NCBI RefSeq assembly: GCF_001610955.1
Contig: NZ_CP014335.1
Location: 785,001-849,000, forward strand
Reading direction: 5' to 3'
Length of the DNA: 64,000 nucleotides
Source: Geobacillus thermoleovorans
GTDB lineage: Bacteria; Bacillota; Bacilli; Bacillales; Anoxybacillaceae
Under the pieces are notes generated by a model that worked only from the letters and a program-made list of their open reading frames with translations, did no database searches and was not told the DNA's origin. Positions 52,019 through 60,124 of the stretch are shown here, one piece after another. Positions within the stretch are counted from its first letter, which is position 1, and each line of letters begins with the position of its first letter. Made by a program: the position numbers and the translations under genes.

Positions 52019-53056
52019 GTGGAGAATCAAAATATGAATGCTTGGCAATATTCGACTGCCCATGAAAAAAGTAAACGTTTTTGGTTAGGAGGAGTGGCCT
52101 TTACGTTTTTGGTGGCCGCCGTTGGAATGGCATTGGCATCCATACCTGGACTGGATCATTTAGGTCCGCTCGCTTGTGCCATTTTGCTTGCTGTGATGTA
52201 TCGGCAGCTGTTTGGTTATCCAGAAGCGATTCGACCGGGCATCCAATTTGTTTCAAAATATTTGTTGCGATTGGCCATTATGTTATTTGGTCTAAAGTTG
52301 AATATGGATGTTTTGATTCATCAAGGATGGGGGCTTGTCATTCGTGATGCGGCGGTCATTGTGTTTGCCATTCTAATGACTATTTGGGTTGGAAACGTGT
52401 TGAAAGCAAGTCCTTCTTTATCCTTATTGCTGGGCATTGGAACAGGGGTATGCGGGGCGGCCGCGATTGCCGCCGTTTCTCCCATTTTAAAATCGAACGA
52501 CGACGAAACGGCTATCTCGGTTGGAATGATTGCACTTGTCGGCACGGTGTTCTCGATCGCGTATACACTGATTCGTCCTGTTTTGCCCATTTCATCTTTA
52601 CATTACGGTATTTGGAGCGGGATGAGTTTGCATGAAATTGCCCACGTCGCGTTAGCGGGCGCTCCAGCTGGGCAGGATGCATTGGCTATGGCGTTGCTGG
52701 CAAAGTTAGGAAGAGTGCTTTGGCTTGTGCCGCTCAGTTTTGCCCTCATTTATTGGAGAAGAAAAAAAGACGATGGCCAGGAGGGGGGAGAAACGAAAGT
52801 AGAATTTCCTTGGTTTTTGCTTGGATTTATAATGATGAGTTTACTTGGTAGTTATGTGCTTGGAAACGCCATTCTTGTTTCTCAAAACGTCTTAAGCTAT
52901 ATCTCTTCCTTCACCTCATTTCTTTTGACGGCGGCGATGGTCGGCCTTGGATTGAATGTTGATTTGCGAAAATTGCGGACAAACGGATTGCGTCCTCTTC
53001 TTGCCATGTGTATTGTGTCTCTTTTATTGTCTTTTTTATCTTTTTTTATCGCTTAA
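52019..53056 (+). CDS. YeiH/UPF0324 family membrane transporter (putative sulfate/sulfite exporter family)
   Basis: This membrane protein has about 345 residues and ten or more hydrophobic segments. Typical YeiH segments are LRLAIMLFGLKLNMDVLI, GVCGAAAIAAVSPILKSNDDETAISV and LLTAAMVGLGLNVDLRKLR. The GTG at 52019 has AGGGGGG upstream. A longer frame upstream is AT-rich and not conserved. The family's substrate is not settled, though E. coli yeiH is next to the sulfite-responsive regulator YeiE. Confidence 0.87.
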   Translation: MENQNMNAWQYSTAHEKSKRFWLGGVAFTFLVAAVGMALASIPGLDHLGPLACAILLAVMYRQLFGYPEAIRPGIQFVSKYLLRLAIMLFGLKLNMDVLIHQGWGLVIRDAAVIVFAILMTIWVGNVLKASPSLSLLLGIGTGVCGAAAIAAVSPILKSNDDETAISVGMIALVGTVFSIAYTLIRPVLPISSLHYGIWSGMSLHEIAHVALAGAPAGQDALAMALLAKLGRVLWLVPLSFALIYWRRKKDDGQEGGETKVEFPWFLLGFIMMSLLGSYVLGNAILVSQNVLSYISSFTSFLLTAAMVGLGLNVDLRKLRTNGLRPLLAMCIVSLLLSFLSFFIA

Positions 53057-53065
53057 CGTTCAAGG

Positions 53066-53102
53066 AAAAAGACGGCCCGCAAACGCTGCCGGTCGTCTTT
53101 TT
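53066..53102. terminator. Bidirectional terminator between the transporter and its LysR neighbour
   Basis: AAAAAGACG (53066-53074) pairs with CGTCTTTTT (53094-53102), and part of the loop pairs too. Confidence 0.78.
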
Positions 53103-53103
53103 A

Positions 53104-54018
53104 TTAGGGAGATGGTGGTTGTGGTGAATGGCTGATTGAAGGTTGGTGAGTACGTACTATGGTTAAAAACACTTCCATGGCTTTTGTATAAAACGGAGTT
53201 TTCGGTGTAACGAGAGAAAAGTGGCGAAAAAATGGTTCATCATTGATCGGGATGATTTTTAACGTACCAAATGAAAGTTCTTTTTTTATCGTCCAGAGAG
53301 AGAGAAAGGTCAGCCCCAAACCAGCTTCTACCGCTTCTTTAATGAGCTGTGTACTGCCGAATTCCATGATTGAAGACGGAAAGAAGTTGTGTTTGAGAAA
53401 AAATTCGTCCGTTGCTTTTCTTGTTCCAGATCCTGTTTCGCGAACAATCCATGTGGCGTTGCGGAGGTCTTCCATCTGCACCGTCTCTTTTTGGGCATAC
53501 GGATGATGAGCAGAAGCAACGACAACCATTTGATCTTTGGCAAATGGTTCAATATATACATTTTTCGGTTCGATATCCATTTCGATAATCCCCACATCCA
53601 GCTGATGGTCGCGCACCATTTCAACAATTTCATTCGAGTTCCCGATCGTGATGGTTGGTTTGATGAGTGGATAGTGTTGATGCAATTTTGCGATCATCTG
53701 TGGAAGAACATACTCGCCATACGTGTAGCTGGCCCCAATCGACAGCTCCCCGCTGGCTCGATTCATTAAATCATCAAGCAGTTGATTCATGCGTGTATAC
53801 AGTCCGAGTATTTCTTTCGCATAGTGATAAACAATTTCGCCGGCTTTATTCAATTTGACGTACTTGTTTGTCCTGTCCAGAAGTTTCGTATCGAATAATC
53901 GCTCTAGCGTTTGGATGTGCTGGCTGACAGCAGGCTGTGTCATATGCAGCTCCTCAGCTGCTTTCGTGAAGTTTCCTTTTTCCACTACTTTTACGAACAC
54001 GTATAGCAACTGATCCAA
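53104..54018 (-). CDS. LysR-family transcriptional regulator (CysL/YeiE-like)
   Basis: This 304-residue regulator has an N-terminal winged helix-turn-helix (FTKAAEELHMTQPAVSQHIQTLERLF, about residues 17-42) and a LysR effector domain (GELSIGASYTYGEYVLPQMI, GSTQLIKEAVEAGLGLTFLS). It is convergent with the YeiH-type gene, the same pairing as E. coli yeiE/yeiH and B. subtilis CysL relatives. It probably controls that gene through the palindromes at 51911. That link is inference. Confidence 0.87.
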   Translation of the reverse strand: MDQLLYVFVKVVEKGNFTKAAEELHMTQPAVSQHIQTLERLFDTKLLDRTNKYVKLNKAGEIVYHYAKEILGLYTRMNQLLDDLMNRASGELSIGASYTYGEYVLPQMIAKLHQHYPLIKPTITIGNSNEIVEMVRDHQLDVGIIEMDIEPKNVYIEPFAKDQMVVVASAHHPYAQKETVQMEDLRNATWIVRETGSGTRKATDEFFLKHNFFPSSIMEFGSTQLIKEAVEAGLGLTFLSLWTIKKELSFGTLKIIPINDEPFFRHFSLVTPKTPFYTKAMEVFLTIVRTHQPSISHSPQPPSP

Positions 54019-54071
54019 GGTTGTCCCTCCAAACTTTGTTTGAATATACGCTTAGTTTATCATGCGTTTCG

Positions 54072-54167
54072 GTTAACGCCAATCGATTAGATGCGGCAAC
54101 CATCGACTTTTTGGATCAAGTGATCGAACGGTTTGTGCAATGGATTCATACGCATCGCGAACGGTGA
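54072..54167 (+). pseudogene. 3' remnant of an unidentified gene with its terminator
   Basis: Codons at 54072-54167 read VNANRLDAATIDFLDQVIER, then FVQWIHTHRER and a TGA. They look like a normal protein C-terminus. No start or body is present upstream, where the LysR gene begins. A terminator follows at once. I do not recognise the protein. Confidence 0.45.
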
Positions 54168-54190
54168 GCGCGCCGTTCGGTTTTTCTTTT
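54158..54190 (+). terminator. Terminator of the truncated gene
   Basis: CGAACGG (54158-54164) pairs with CCGTTCG (54173-54179), followed by GTTTTTCTTTT. Confidence 0.75.
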
Positions 54191-54309
54191 CAGTGCAAGT
54201 GTTATATCTTTCGTAGTTTTGCTATTTTAAAACGCCTGATTGAATACTCGACTGCTGAAGTTCAATGATGTTTGTAGCGAAAGAGCAGTGCGCGAAAGCG
54301 ACGAAGCAT

Positions 54310-54978
54310 TTACGTTAGATGATCCGCGAGTTCTTCTAAATCATTGACAATGAAATCGGGACGGCTATCTAACTCATCAAACGTTTGATGAAAACGGTTG
54401 AGCCAGCAGACTTGAAATCCGAACACTTTCGCCCCTGCTGCATCCCATGAATTGGATGATACAAATAATGTCTCTTCTTTAGGAATGCCCAGTTTGGCCG
54501 GCGCCAGTTGATAAACTTCCATGGAAGGTTTAAATGTTTTTCGTTCGTCTACGCTAATCACATAGGAAAAACAATCGCTTAACTCGGCGTTTTGAATTAC
54601 GGCATGTAACATGTTTGGTGAACCATTTGAAAGGATGGCTAACGTATAAGCACGGCTGAGTTGTTTTAATAAATCCGGAACTTCACGATACGGTTTTAAA
54701 GAGAGATACGTGTGGAGAATATCAGTGCGAACGTCCATGGTCGTCTCCAATCCGAGCTGCTTTAAGGCGAATGTTAAAGCGTCTTCAGTGACGCGCCAAA
54801 AATCTTCGTATCTTCCCATCAGTGAACGCAACCAAGTATATTCTAACTGTTTTTGCCGCCATATTTCGCTGATCATTCTTCCTTTCGTCGGGAAATACTT
54901 CTCGCATTTTTCCACGACTGTGTGTACATCAAACAACGTGCCGTAGGCATCAAATACAATGGCTTTAATCGCAGCCAA
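54310..54978 (-). CDS. Haloacid dehalogenase, type II
   Basis: HAD-superfamily enzymes of this type remove halide from L-2-haloacids. The product (222 residues from the TTG at 54978, with GAGGGGGG upstream) has the nucleophile in VFDAYGTLFDV (D10), LSNGSPNML, KTFKPSMEVYQLA and SSNSWDAAGAKVFG. Length is typical. A longer frame to 55050 is possible but less likely. The physiological substrate may be another phosphorylated or halogenated compound. Confidence 0.85.
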   Translation of the reverse strand: MAAIKAIVFDAYGTLFDVHTVVEKCEKYFPTKGRMISEIWRQKQLEYTWLRSLMGRYEDFWRVTEDALTFALKQLGLETTMDVRTDILHTYLSLKPYREVPDLLKQLSRAYTLAILSNGSPNMLHAVIQNAELSDCFSYVISVDERKTFKPSMEVYQLAPAKLGIPKEETLFVSSNSWDAAGAKVFGFQVCWLNRFHQTFDELDSRPDFIVNDLEELADHLT

Positions 54979-55111
54979 ATTCGTTTCCCCCCTCTCATTT
55001 TGCCAGAAAATTGAAAAACAGGTGTCTGCGTCGAAATGTTTATTGTTCATTTTACTACGTTTTTGCTTTGCAGATCAACGTTGCGCGTTTCGAGTGTTTC
55101 ACGAAAAGAGA

Positions 55112-55141
55112 AGAAAAAACGGCAGCGATGCCGTTTTTTCT
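55112..55141. terminator. Bidirectional terminator
   Basis: A 12-bp perfect stem (55113-55124 with 55129-55140) is flanked by A and T runs, ending the multicopper oxidase gene on the minus strand. Confidence 0.88.
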
Positions 55142-55152
55142 TGAATGCTCAT

Positions 55153-56262
55153 CTATTTCGCATAGCGGACTATCGTAAGCATGCCGCCCATTCCCTCCAT
55201 TGCATGTGCGTTCGTTGTATGGTGAGGTTTATGACAGTGAAAGACCCAATTTCCCGGATTGTTGGCCAAAAATTCGATGTTCCATGTTTCTCCTGGCGCT
55301 ACATTAATCGTGTTTCGTTTTAATCTTGCCATCATAGGAATCGGATTTCCGTCAACCGCGGTGACACTAAACTCATGCCCGTGAAAATGCATCGGATGAG
55401 AATCCATACTTAAATTGCCAAGGCGAATACGGACGCGCTCGCCATATCGGACAAATAAAGGAGCGGTATCAGGATAGGCTTTGCCGTTAATTGTGAAAAA
55501 ATTAAACATCATTGACATTGGATCGATGTCATATATATTTGAAGCCGATCGTTTGGAAGGGTGATCATTCATTGGATGGCTGCTAGTTTGCTGACGCATC
55601 TCCATCTGCACAGCCCACTCTTGAAGCAACAGAACATAATCGCGGTCCACAGGTTCTTCGTATATGCCGCGCGAAATAAGCATGCCTGCTAATCCCATTA
55701 ACTCTTGTTTTGCATCATGGACATGGCTGTGGTACATAAACGTTCCTGACTGTTGGATGCGAAATTCATACGTAAAACTTTCCCCCGGTTGGATAATCGG
55801 GCTGCCCCCAGGGCCGGGTACGCCGTCCATTCGGTTGGAAACAATTAATCCGTGCCAATGGACGGATGTCGCTTCTGGCAAACGGTTTTCGACTGTAATT
55901 TGAACATAGTCCCCTTGATTGACAAGAATCGTCGGCCCGGGAATACTTCCGTTGTATCCATACCCGCGGATTTTAATTCCGTTTACCAACTCATGCACGA
56001 CCGGTTCCGCCCGCAAGTGAAATTGTTTTACCCCGTTTTTGAGAACCCGAAATGGCGCATCTTTTACATTGGGCGTGATAATAGGCGTTTGAGGATTTCC
56101 CGGCAAGTAACCATGCATTCCCTCTTCCCCCTTTAGAGAAGGTATCACAATTTCATCATATGCTGCGGCATGTGTGGATAGTCGTTTGATCATCCCGAAC
56201 CGAGAAGACCTCCACTTCCACGCGTGAGCGTCAGTAGGGGATGAATCGGTGTCTTCCCTCAT
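55153..56262 (-). CDS. Multicopper oxidase
   Basis: This enzyme oxidises substrates with reduction of oxygen to water. Of 369 residues from the ATG at 56262 (AGAGGAAGATCG upstream), all four copper motifs are visible: SVHWHGL, MYHSHVHD, HPMHFHGHEF and VFHCHKPHH, followed by GMGGM. A longer frame runs back through an insertion-sequence remnant and is rejected. No signal peptide is seen at the chosen start. The nearest genes also bind copper. Substrate unknown. Confidence 0.88.
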   Translation of the reverse strand: MREDTDSSPTDAHAWKWRSSRFGMIKRLSTHAAAYDEIVIPSLKGEEGMHGYLPGNPQTPIITPNVKDAPFRVLKNGVKQFHLRAEPVVHELVNGIKIRGYGYNGSIPGPTILVNQGDYVQITVENRLPEATSVHWHGLIVSNRMDGVPGPGGSPIIQPGESFTYEFRIQQSGTFMYHSHVHDAKQELMGLAGMLISRGIYEEPVDRDYVLLLQEWAVQMEMRQQTSSHPMNDHPSKRSASNIYDIDPMSMMFNFFTINGKAYPDTAPLFVRYGERVRIRLGNLSMDSHPMHFHGHEFSVTAVDGNPIPMMARLKRNTINVAPGETWNIEFLANNPGNWVFHCHKPHHTTNAHAMEGMGGMLTIVRYAK

Positions 56263-56346
56263 CGATCTTCCTCTTGCATCAAAAGAACAAAAGGTATAAA
56301 ATGGGCACGAACAGAACAAACGTTCCCTAAAATAGGAGGGAAGGTC

Positions 56347-56580
56347 ATGCATAGAGCCTATCGGTTTCGGTTGGATCCCACCCGAAAACAAGCGGAGCTC
56401 ATCAACCAAACGATTGGGTGCTGCCGGTTTGTGTAAAGTCTTTTGGCCGAGTGGAATCAAGCGTATGAAACAACAGGGGCGGGGCTTGGCTGCAAAGAGT
56501 GTTCCAAAATGAGGGGCTTCGTTTGCTGTCTTTGTAAGGCAGCTGAACCGTGGGACGCACGGGGATGGCTTGGTTGACAG
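56347..56580 (+). pseudogene. tnpB (IS200/IS605 OrfB) remnant
   Basis: AGGAGGGAAGGTC precedes an ATG and 29 residues of a TnpB N-terminus (MHRAYRFRLDPTRKQAEL and on), then TAA. The frame continues as SLLAEWNQAYETTG, matching the next TnpB residues with a small deletion, and then decays. The rest of the nuclease gene is deleted. Confidence 0.82.
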
Positions 56581-56644
56581 CCTGCCGTGGGGCGGGTGTT
56601 CCCAAGAATCTCCCACCTCTAAGCGTAGGTGGGAGAGCGTTCAA
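56581..56644 (+). mobile_element. Right end of the IS605-type element (omega-RNA scaffold-like)
   Basis: A 9-bp hairpin, CTCCCACCT (56610-56618) with AGGTGGGAG (56627-56635), ends in GCGTTCAA at 56637-56644. This is the layout of an IS605-type right end whose RNA forms the guide scaffold of TnpB. It stays although tnpB is nearly gone. Confidence 0.65.
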
Positions 56645-56801
56645 GAACAGAATACATGCAGGTGTAATACAAAAAGCTGTAATCGGATGACACGCCCTCT
56701 GTTTTCGTTCAAACTCAGCCGGTATGTTCACTGACATGGACTAACCTGTTATTTGCACACATATATGTGTACAAATAAACATTTGCAGGAGGGATCATCC
56801 G

Positions 56802-57743
56802 TTGCCGATGTTATTCACTGGGGGAATCGTGGCGGTTTTGTCTTTCATTGTGATTGCTTTCATCTTTATCAAAAGGAAGAAAATCACATGCATGGCTGGA
56901 ATGATGGCGGCGATGGCGTTAGGAATGTTGGTTGGGCTGACAGGCGGCCTGCTGGCTGGGATTTCTTACAACGGCAATCTCTTTTTGTCAACCATTTTAG
57001 GAATGGCTTTCGGGTTTTTAGCTGGATTTTTAGCTGGGATGCCGATTAGCATCATGGCCATCATCGACGGTGTTTTATCAGGAGTCATGGGCGGCATGAT
57101 GGGAGCGATGTTAGGAGAAATGATTGCGCCTGAATATCGGGATTCTACGGTTCACATCATGCTTGTTCTATTTGTTGGAATGGCTTGTATTGTTCTATAC
57201 ATGCTTCAACAAGAAACGGGTTTTAACCGTGCGTTTTTGATAAATAAACTATTCCATAACCCGCTATGGTTAGCAATCGTCCTTCCGCTGTTTTTCTATT
57301 TGTATAACCATTTATATAATGAATTTTCTCGATCTTCTAATCTTCCGATAACGAATCCGCCTATGAACCATTTTATGGAGGACCACAACCAAACTGCATC
57401 TCCGTTAAGCATCGAAACAAAGGGGAAAAAGGTAGTGATTGAAGCGACTGAATTTTATTACTTTCCTGAGAGTTTGCAACTGACTGTAGGACAGCCTGTT
57501 ACCTTAATTCTGAAAAATAGCGGTCAAATGGAACACGATATCGAATTCGAAAATATGAAGATTTTGTTACAACAGAATGACCATGGAAACCATGCAGAAA
57601 ATGCGGACATTCATGTTCATTCCTTGCCGGGGAAAACAGCCGAGGTGACGTTCATACCAATCGAAAGCGGTGTGTTTCGATTTTATTGTACGGTTCCAGG
57701 GCATAAAGAATCTGGTATGGTTGGATTTGCGAAAGTTTCATAA
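56802..57743 (+). CDS. Membrane-anchored cupredoxin-domain protein
   Basis: The product has 313 residues starting at TTG (GGAGGGATCATCC upstream). About residues 1-130 contain five hydrophobic segments rich in Gly and Met (GGMMGAMLGEMIA), plus one more at about 150-170. Residues about 205-313 form a cupredoxin domain with a type 1 copper set: His in QMEHDIEFE and Cys, His, Met in FRFYCTVPGHKESGM. It probably binds copper outside the membrane. It diverges from the multicopper oxidase. Confidence 0.85.
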   Translation: MPMLFTGGIVAVLSFIVIAFIFIKRKKITCMAGMMAAMALGMLVGLTGGLLAGISYNGNLFLSTILGMAFGFLAGFLAGMPISIMAIIDGVLSGVMGGMMGAMLGEMIAPEYRDSTVHIMLVLFVGMACIVLYMLQQETGFNRAFLINKLFHNPLWLAIVLPLFFYLYNHLYNEFSRSSNLPITNPPMNHFMEDHNQTASPLSIETKGKKVVIEATEFYYFPESLQLTVGQPVTLILKNSGQMEHDIEFENMKILLQQNDHGNHAENADIHVHSLPGKTAEVTFIPIESGVFRFYCTVPGHKESGMVGFAKVS

Positions 57744-58096
57744 GATGATGGCTGCCCAGACCTTCTCGGCATTTGTTTTGACCAATAGAAGGCGTGGCGA
57801 CCAAAAGGGAAATGAACTTTTGTGAAAGCCTTGACAAATATTTGTAGTTTTTTATCAATATTTTCTCCACACTTTTTCTCTATTCTGAAAGTAAAGCAAA
57901 AGGGGAGATGATGAAAACGTTGTGGATCAATTTTGGGCTGCATCAAGTGTGAATGGGAGTATTGGCAAATGCTAAAGATGCGGAAAAGGGTGCTTGGAGT
58001 TCCAATTAGATTTTTCATTCAAGTCAGGCGAAATTATGACATAAATGGTTAGCGATAGGTGAGAATTATTTTTAGATCATGCAGGAGGTGATGAGG
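57744..58096 (+). promoter_or_regulatory. Intergenic region with a promoter candidate
   Basis: TTGACA at 57831-57836 and TATCAA at 57853-57858 (16-bp spacer) could drive the small gene and Rieske gene downstream. The very short frames at 57914 and 57919 are not convincing genes. Otherwise nothing recognisable is seen. Confidence 0.4.
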
Positions 58097-58225
58097 ATGA
58101 TGAGCGGGATGATGAGTGGCTGGGGGATGATGGGGTTTGGCATTCTCGGCTGGTTTCTTAATTTGCTTGCCATTGGATTGGTAGTGTATTTTGCAGTAAA
58201 ACTCGCATTGCGCGATAAACGCTGA
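58097..58225 (+). CDS. Tiny methionine-rich membrane protein
   Basis: A 42-residue frame from the ATG at 58097, with AGGAGGTG 8 nt upstream, reads MMSGMMSGWGMMGFGILGWF and then a hydrophobic helix with a short basic end. Methionine clusters often bind Cu(I), which fits the copper-related neighbours. It is 62 nt upstream of the Rieske gene. Confidence 0.65.
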   Translation: MMSGMMSGWGMMGFGILGWFLNLLAIGLVVYFAVKLALRDKR

Positions 58226-58287
58226 TCGATTCGCCTCTTATTTCACGCACCTCCCTACTATTAGAGGAGGCAAGGAGGGGAAATCTT

Positions 58288-58788
58288 ATGTTGAATCGAC
58301 GAGAGTTTCTTAGCAGGTCGTTAAAGGGGGCGGCTGGACTGCTGGCTGTTTCGGTATTGCCTGCAGGACTGGCTGCCTGCAGCAACGATAAGAAAACGGT
58401 CAATACAAGTTCAATGGCCAATCTCGGTCCTCTAAGCGAATTAGAAAAGGGAGAATTCCCTAAAAAGGTGCCGTATAAAGTCACCATAAAAGATGCATGG
58501 ACCAAACAGGAAAGGGAAGGGTTTGTCTACATTAACAAAAATGAAGATGGTTCTTTACTCATTATGTCCCCGATTTGCACCCATCTAGGGTGTACCGTTG
58601 GAGATGCTGAGGAGAACATGCAGAAAACAGGCATCCGCTTTTTATGTCCGTGCCACGCGGGGCAATATGACGAATACGGTATCAATGTAGGGGGGCCACC
58701 GCCAAGACCGTTAGATACATTTGACGCTTATATTCAAGATGGCAATGTGTATATTGCCGTACTGAGCCCGAGGAAAAGGGAAAAATGA
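58288..58788 (+). CDS. Rieske [2Fe-2S] protein with Tat-type leader
   Basis: The 166-residue protein carries the two cluster motifs CTHLGC and CPCHAG and so binds a Rieske 2Fe-2S centre for electron transfer. The N-terminus has twin arginines (NRREFLSRSLKGA) and a lipobox-like LAAC, so it is probably exported folded and lipid-anchored. The main Bacillus bc complex Rieske (QcrA) has no lipobox, so this is a separate protein. Its partners are unknown. Confidence 0.88.
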   Translation: MLNRREFLSRSLKGAAGLLAVSVLPAGLAACSNDKKTVNTSSMANLGPLSELEKGEFPKKVPYKVTIKDAWTKQEREGFVYINKNEDGSLLIMSPICTHLGCTVGDAEENMQKTGIRFLCPCHAGQYDEYGINVGGPPPRPLDTFDAYIQDGNVYIAVLSPRKREK

Positions 58789-58806
58789 AAATCCGTTATT
58801 CCGCAG

Positions 58807-58846
58807 AAAAAACAGCAGGCTGGAACGTCCAACCTGCTGCTTTTTC
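58807..58846. terminator. Bidirectional terminator after the Rieske gene
   Basis: CAGCAGG and CCTGCTG, with inner TGGA/TCCA pairs, form a stem flanked by A and T runs. It serves two convergent genes. Confidence 0.8.
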
Positions 58847-58848
58847 CT

Positions 58849-59919
58849 TTACGGCATGATGCTGATCCCGTTGGGCATTTCGCCTACTTGAACCGTTTGG
58901 ATTGCTTTGTTTTGTTCTTGATCAATGACGCTCACGGTGTTGTCGAACATATTCGTAACGAAAACATACTTGCCATCCGGGCTTGTGACGACCCCATGCG
59001 CTCCGTTTCCTGTTTCAATTGTGGCCACGACTTGTTTCGTTTTTAAGTTTATCTTGCTTACAGAATGAGAGGGCGCCTCTTTCGTCCCTTGATTGGCGAC
59101 ATAAGCAAACGTATCGTCAGGGGACACGTACACTTGGGCTGGCCCTTGCCCGACAGGGACTTTTTCCACTTTCCCGCTTGTTACGTCAACAATGGCCAAG
59201 GCATTTTCGGTATTCAACGTTACGACTAACGTTTTGCCGTCCGAAGTAATGCCGGTTGTGACAGGGATGGATCCGACTGTGATTTTCTTTTCTTCTTTCA
59301 TTGTTTGCAAGTTGAGAACACTGACGCTGTCTTCCCCCATGTTGGCGACGTACGCGTATTGGCTGTCTTTGGAAATGCGAAGCCCGTGCGGGCCTTTTCC
59401 GGTTGGAATGGTTTCAATGACTGAATAGCTCGCCAGATCAATAACGGAAACGTTATTGTCTTCATTATTGGTCACAAGGGCGTATTTGCCGTTTTCAGTA
59501 AACACGATATGGGCGGGATGGTGCCCCACTTCCACTTTTTTGATTAATTCATTCGTTTCCGTATCATAAAACAACGCCATTCCTTTCATATCCATCGACT
59601 GATCATGCCCGTGGTGCATGGCCGGAACTAACGTAGCGCCGAGAATAGCTCCGTCGGGGGAAACTTGGACGTTGTGGACAGCGCCGTCGACTTTGATCGT
59701 TCCGACCACTTTGTTTGTTTCCGCATCAATTTTTGAAATGCTTCCGCCTTCGTTGGCAGTAAAGTAGAATTTGTTCGTTTCTTGTGTTTGTTCAGAGGCG
59801 GCTGGCTGCCCATTTTTCTCTGGTTCGGTTTTGTCTTGAGGGGAATTGGTTGCGCACCCCCCGAGAACAAACGCCAACATCGCCAATAACGATAACCATA
59901 CAATCGCGGTTTTGCGCAT
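58849..59919 (-). CDS. YVTN-family beta-propeller lipoprotein
   Basis: The 356-residue protein has a signal peptide with the lipobox LGGC, a Thr/Glu/Gln-rich linker, then about seven 40-residue YVTN-type repeats (for example YVANQGTKEAPSHSVSKINL; VFVTNMFDNTVSVID). These fold as a beta-propeller. It contains a histidine-rich loop MHHGHDQSMDM that could bind metal. Such proteins are secreted and often accompany redox enzymes. Function unknown. Confidence 0.85.
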   Translation of the reverse strand: MRKTAIVWLSLLAMLAFVLGGCATNSPQDKTEPEKNGQPAASEQTQETNKFYFTANEGGSISKIDAETNKVVGTIKVDGAVHNVQVSPDGAILGATLVPAMHHGHDQSMDMKGMALFYDTETNELIKKVEVGHHPAHIVFTENGKYALVTNNEDNNVSVIDLASYSVIETIPTGKGPHGLRISKDSQYAYVANMGEDSVSVLNLQTMKEEKKITVGSIPVTTGITSDGKTLVVTLNTENALAIVDVTSGKVEKVPVGQGPAQVYVSPDDTFAYVANQGTKEAPSHSVSKINLKTKQVVATIETGNGAHGVVTSPDGKYVFVTNMFDNTVSVIDQEQNKAIQTVQVGEMPNGISIMP

Positions 59920-60124
59920 GAGCGGTTTCCTCCTTTTGCTTTAGGTTGAGTCTACCGACATGATATTGGCAAATGGGGGAGGTTGCTGTGATTAATTTCA
60001 CAATAGCAATAAAATATCTTCAAATCGTTACAGTTTATTGAAATCCATACATTCTGCAAATTTATCCGATAAAGTATAAAAGTATGCGACGATTTACACT
60101 ATGCATGAAGGGGAATGAACATCT

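Noticed and set aside
56263..56616. N-terminal extension of the multicopper oxidase
   Set aside because: It reads through the tnpB remnant antisense. The ATG at 56262 has a ribosome site and gives a normal oxidase start.
57911..57973. Tiny leader peptides of 13-17 codons
   Set aside because: They have no conserved feature and overlap each other. A chance origin in AT-rich intergenic DNA is more likely.
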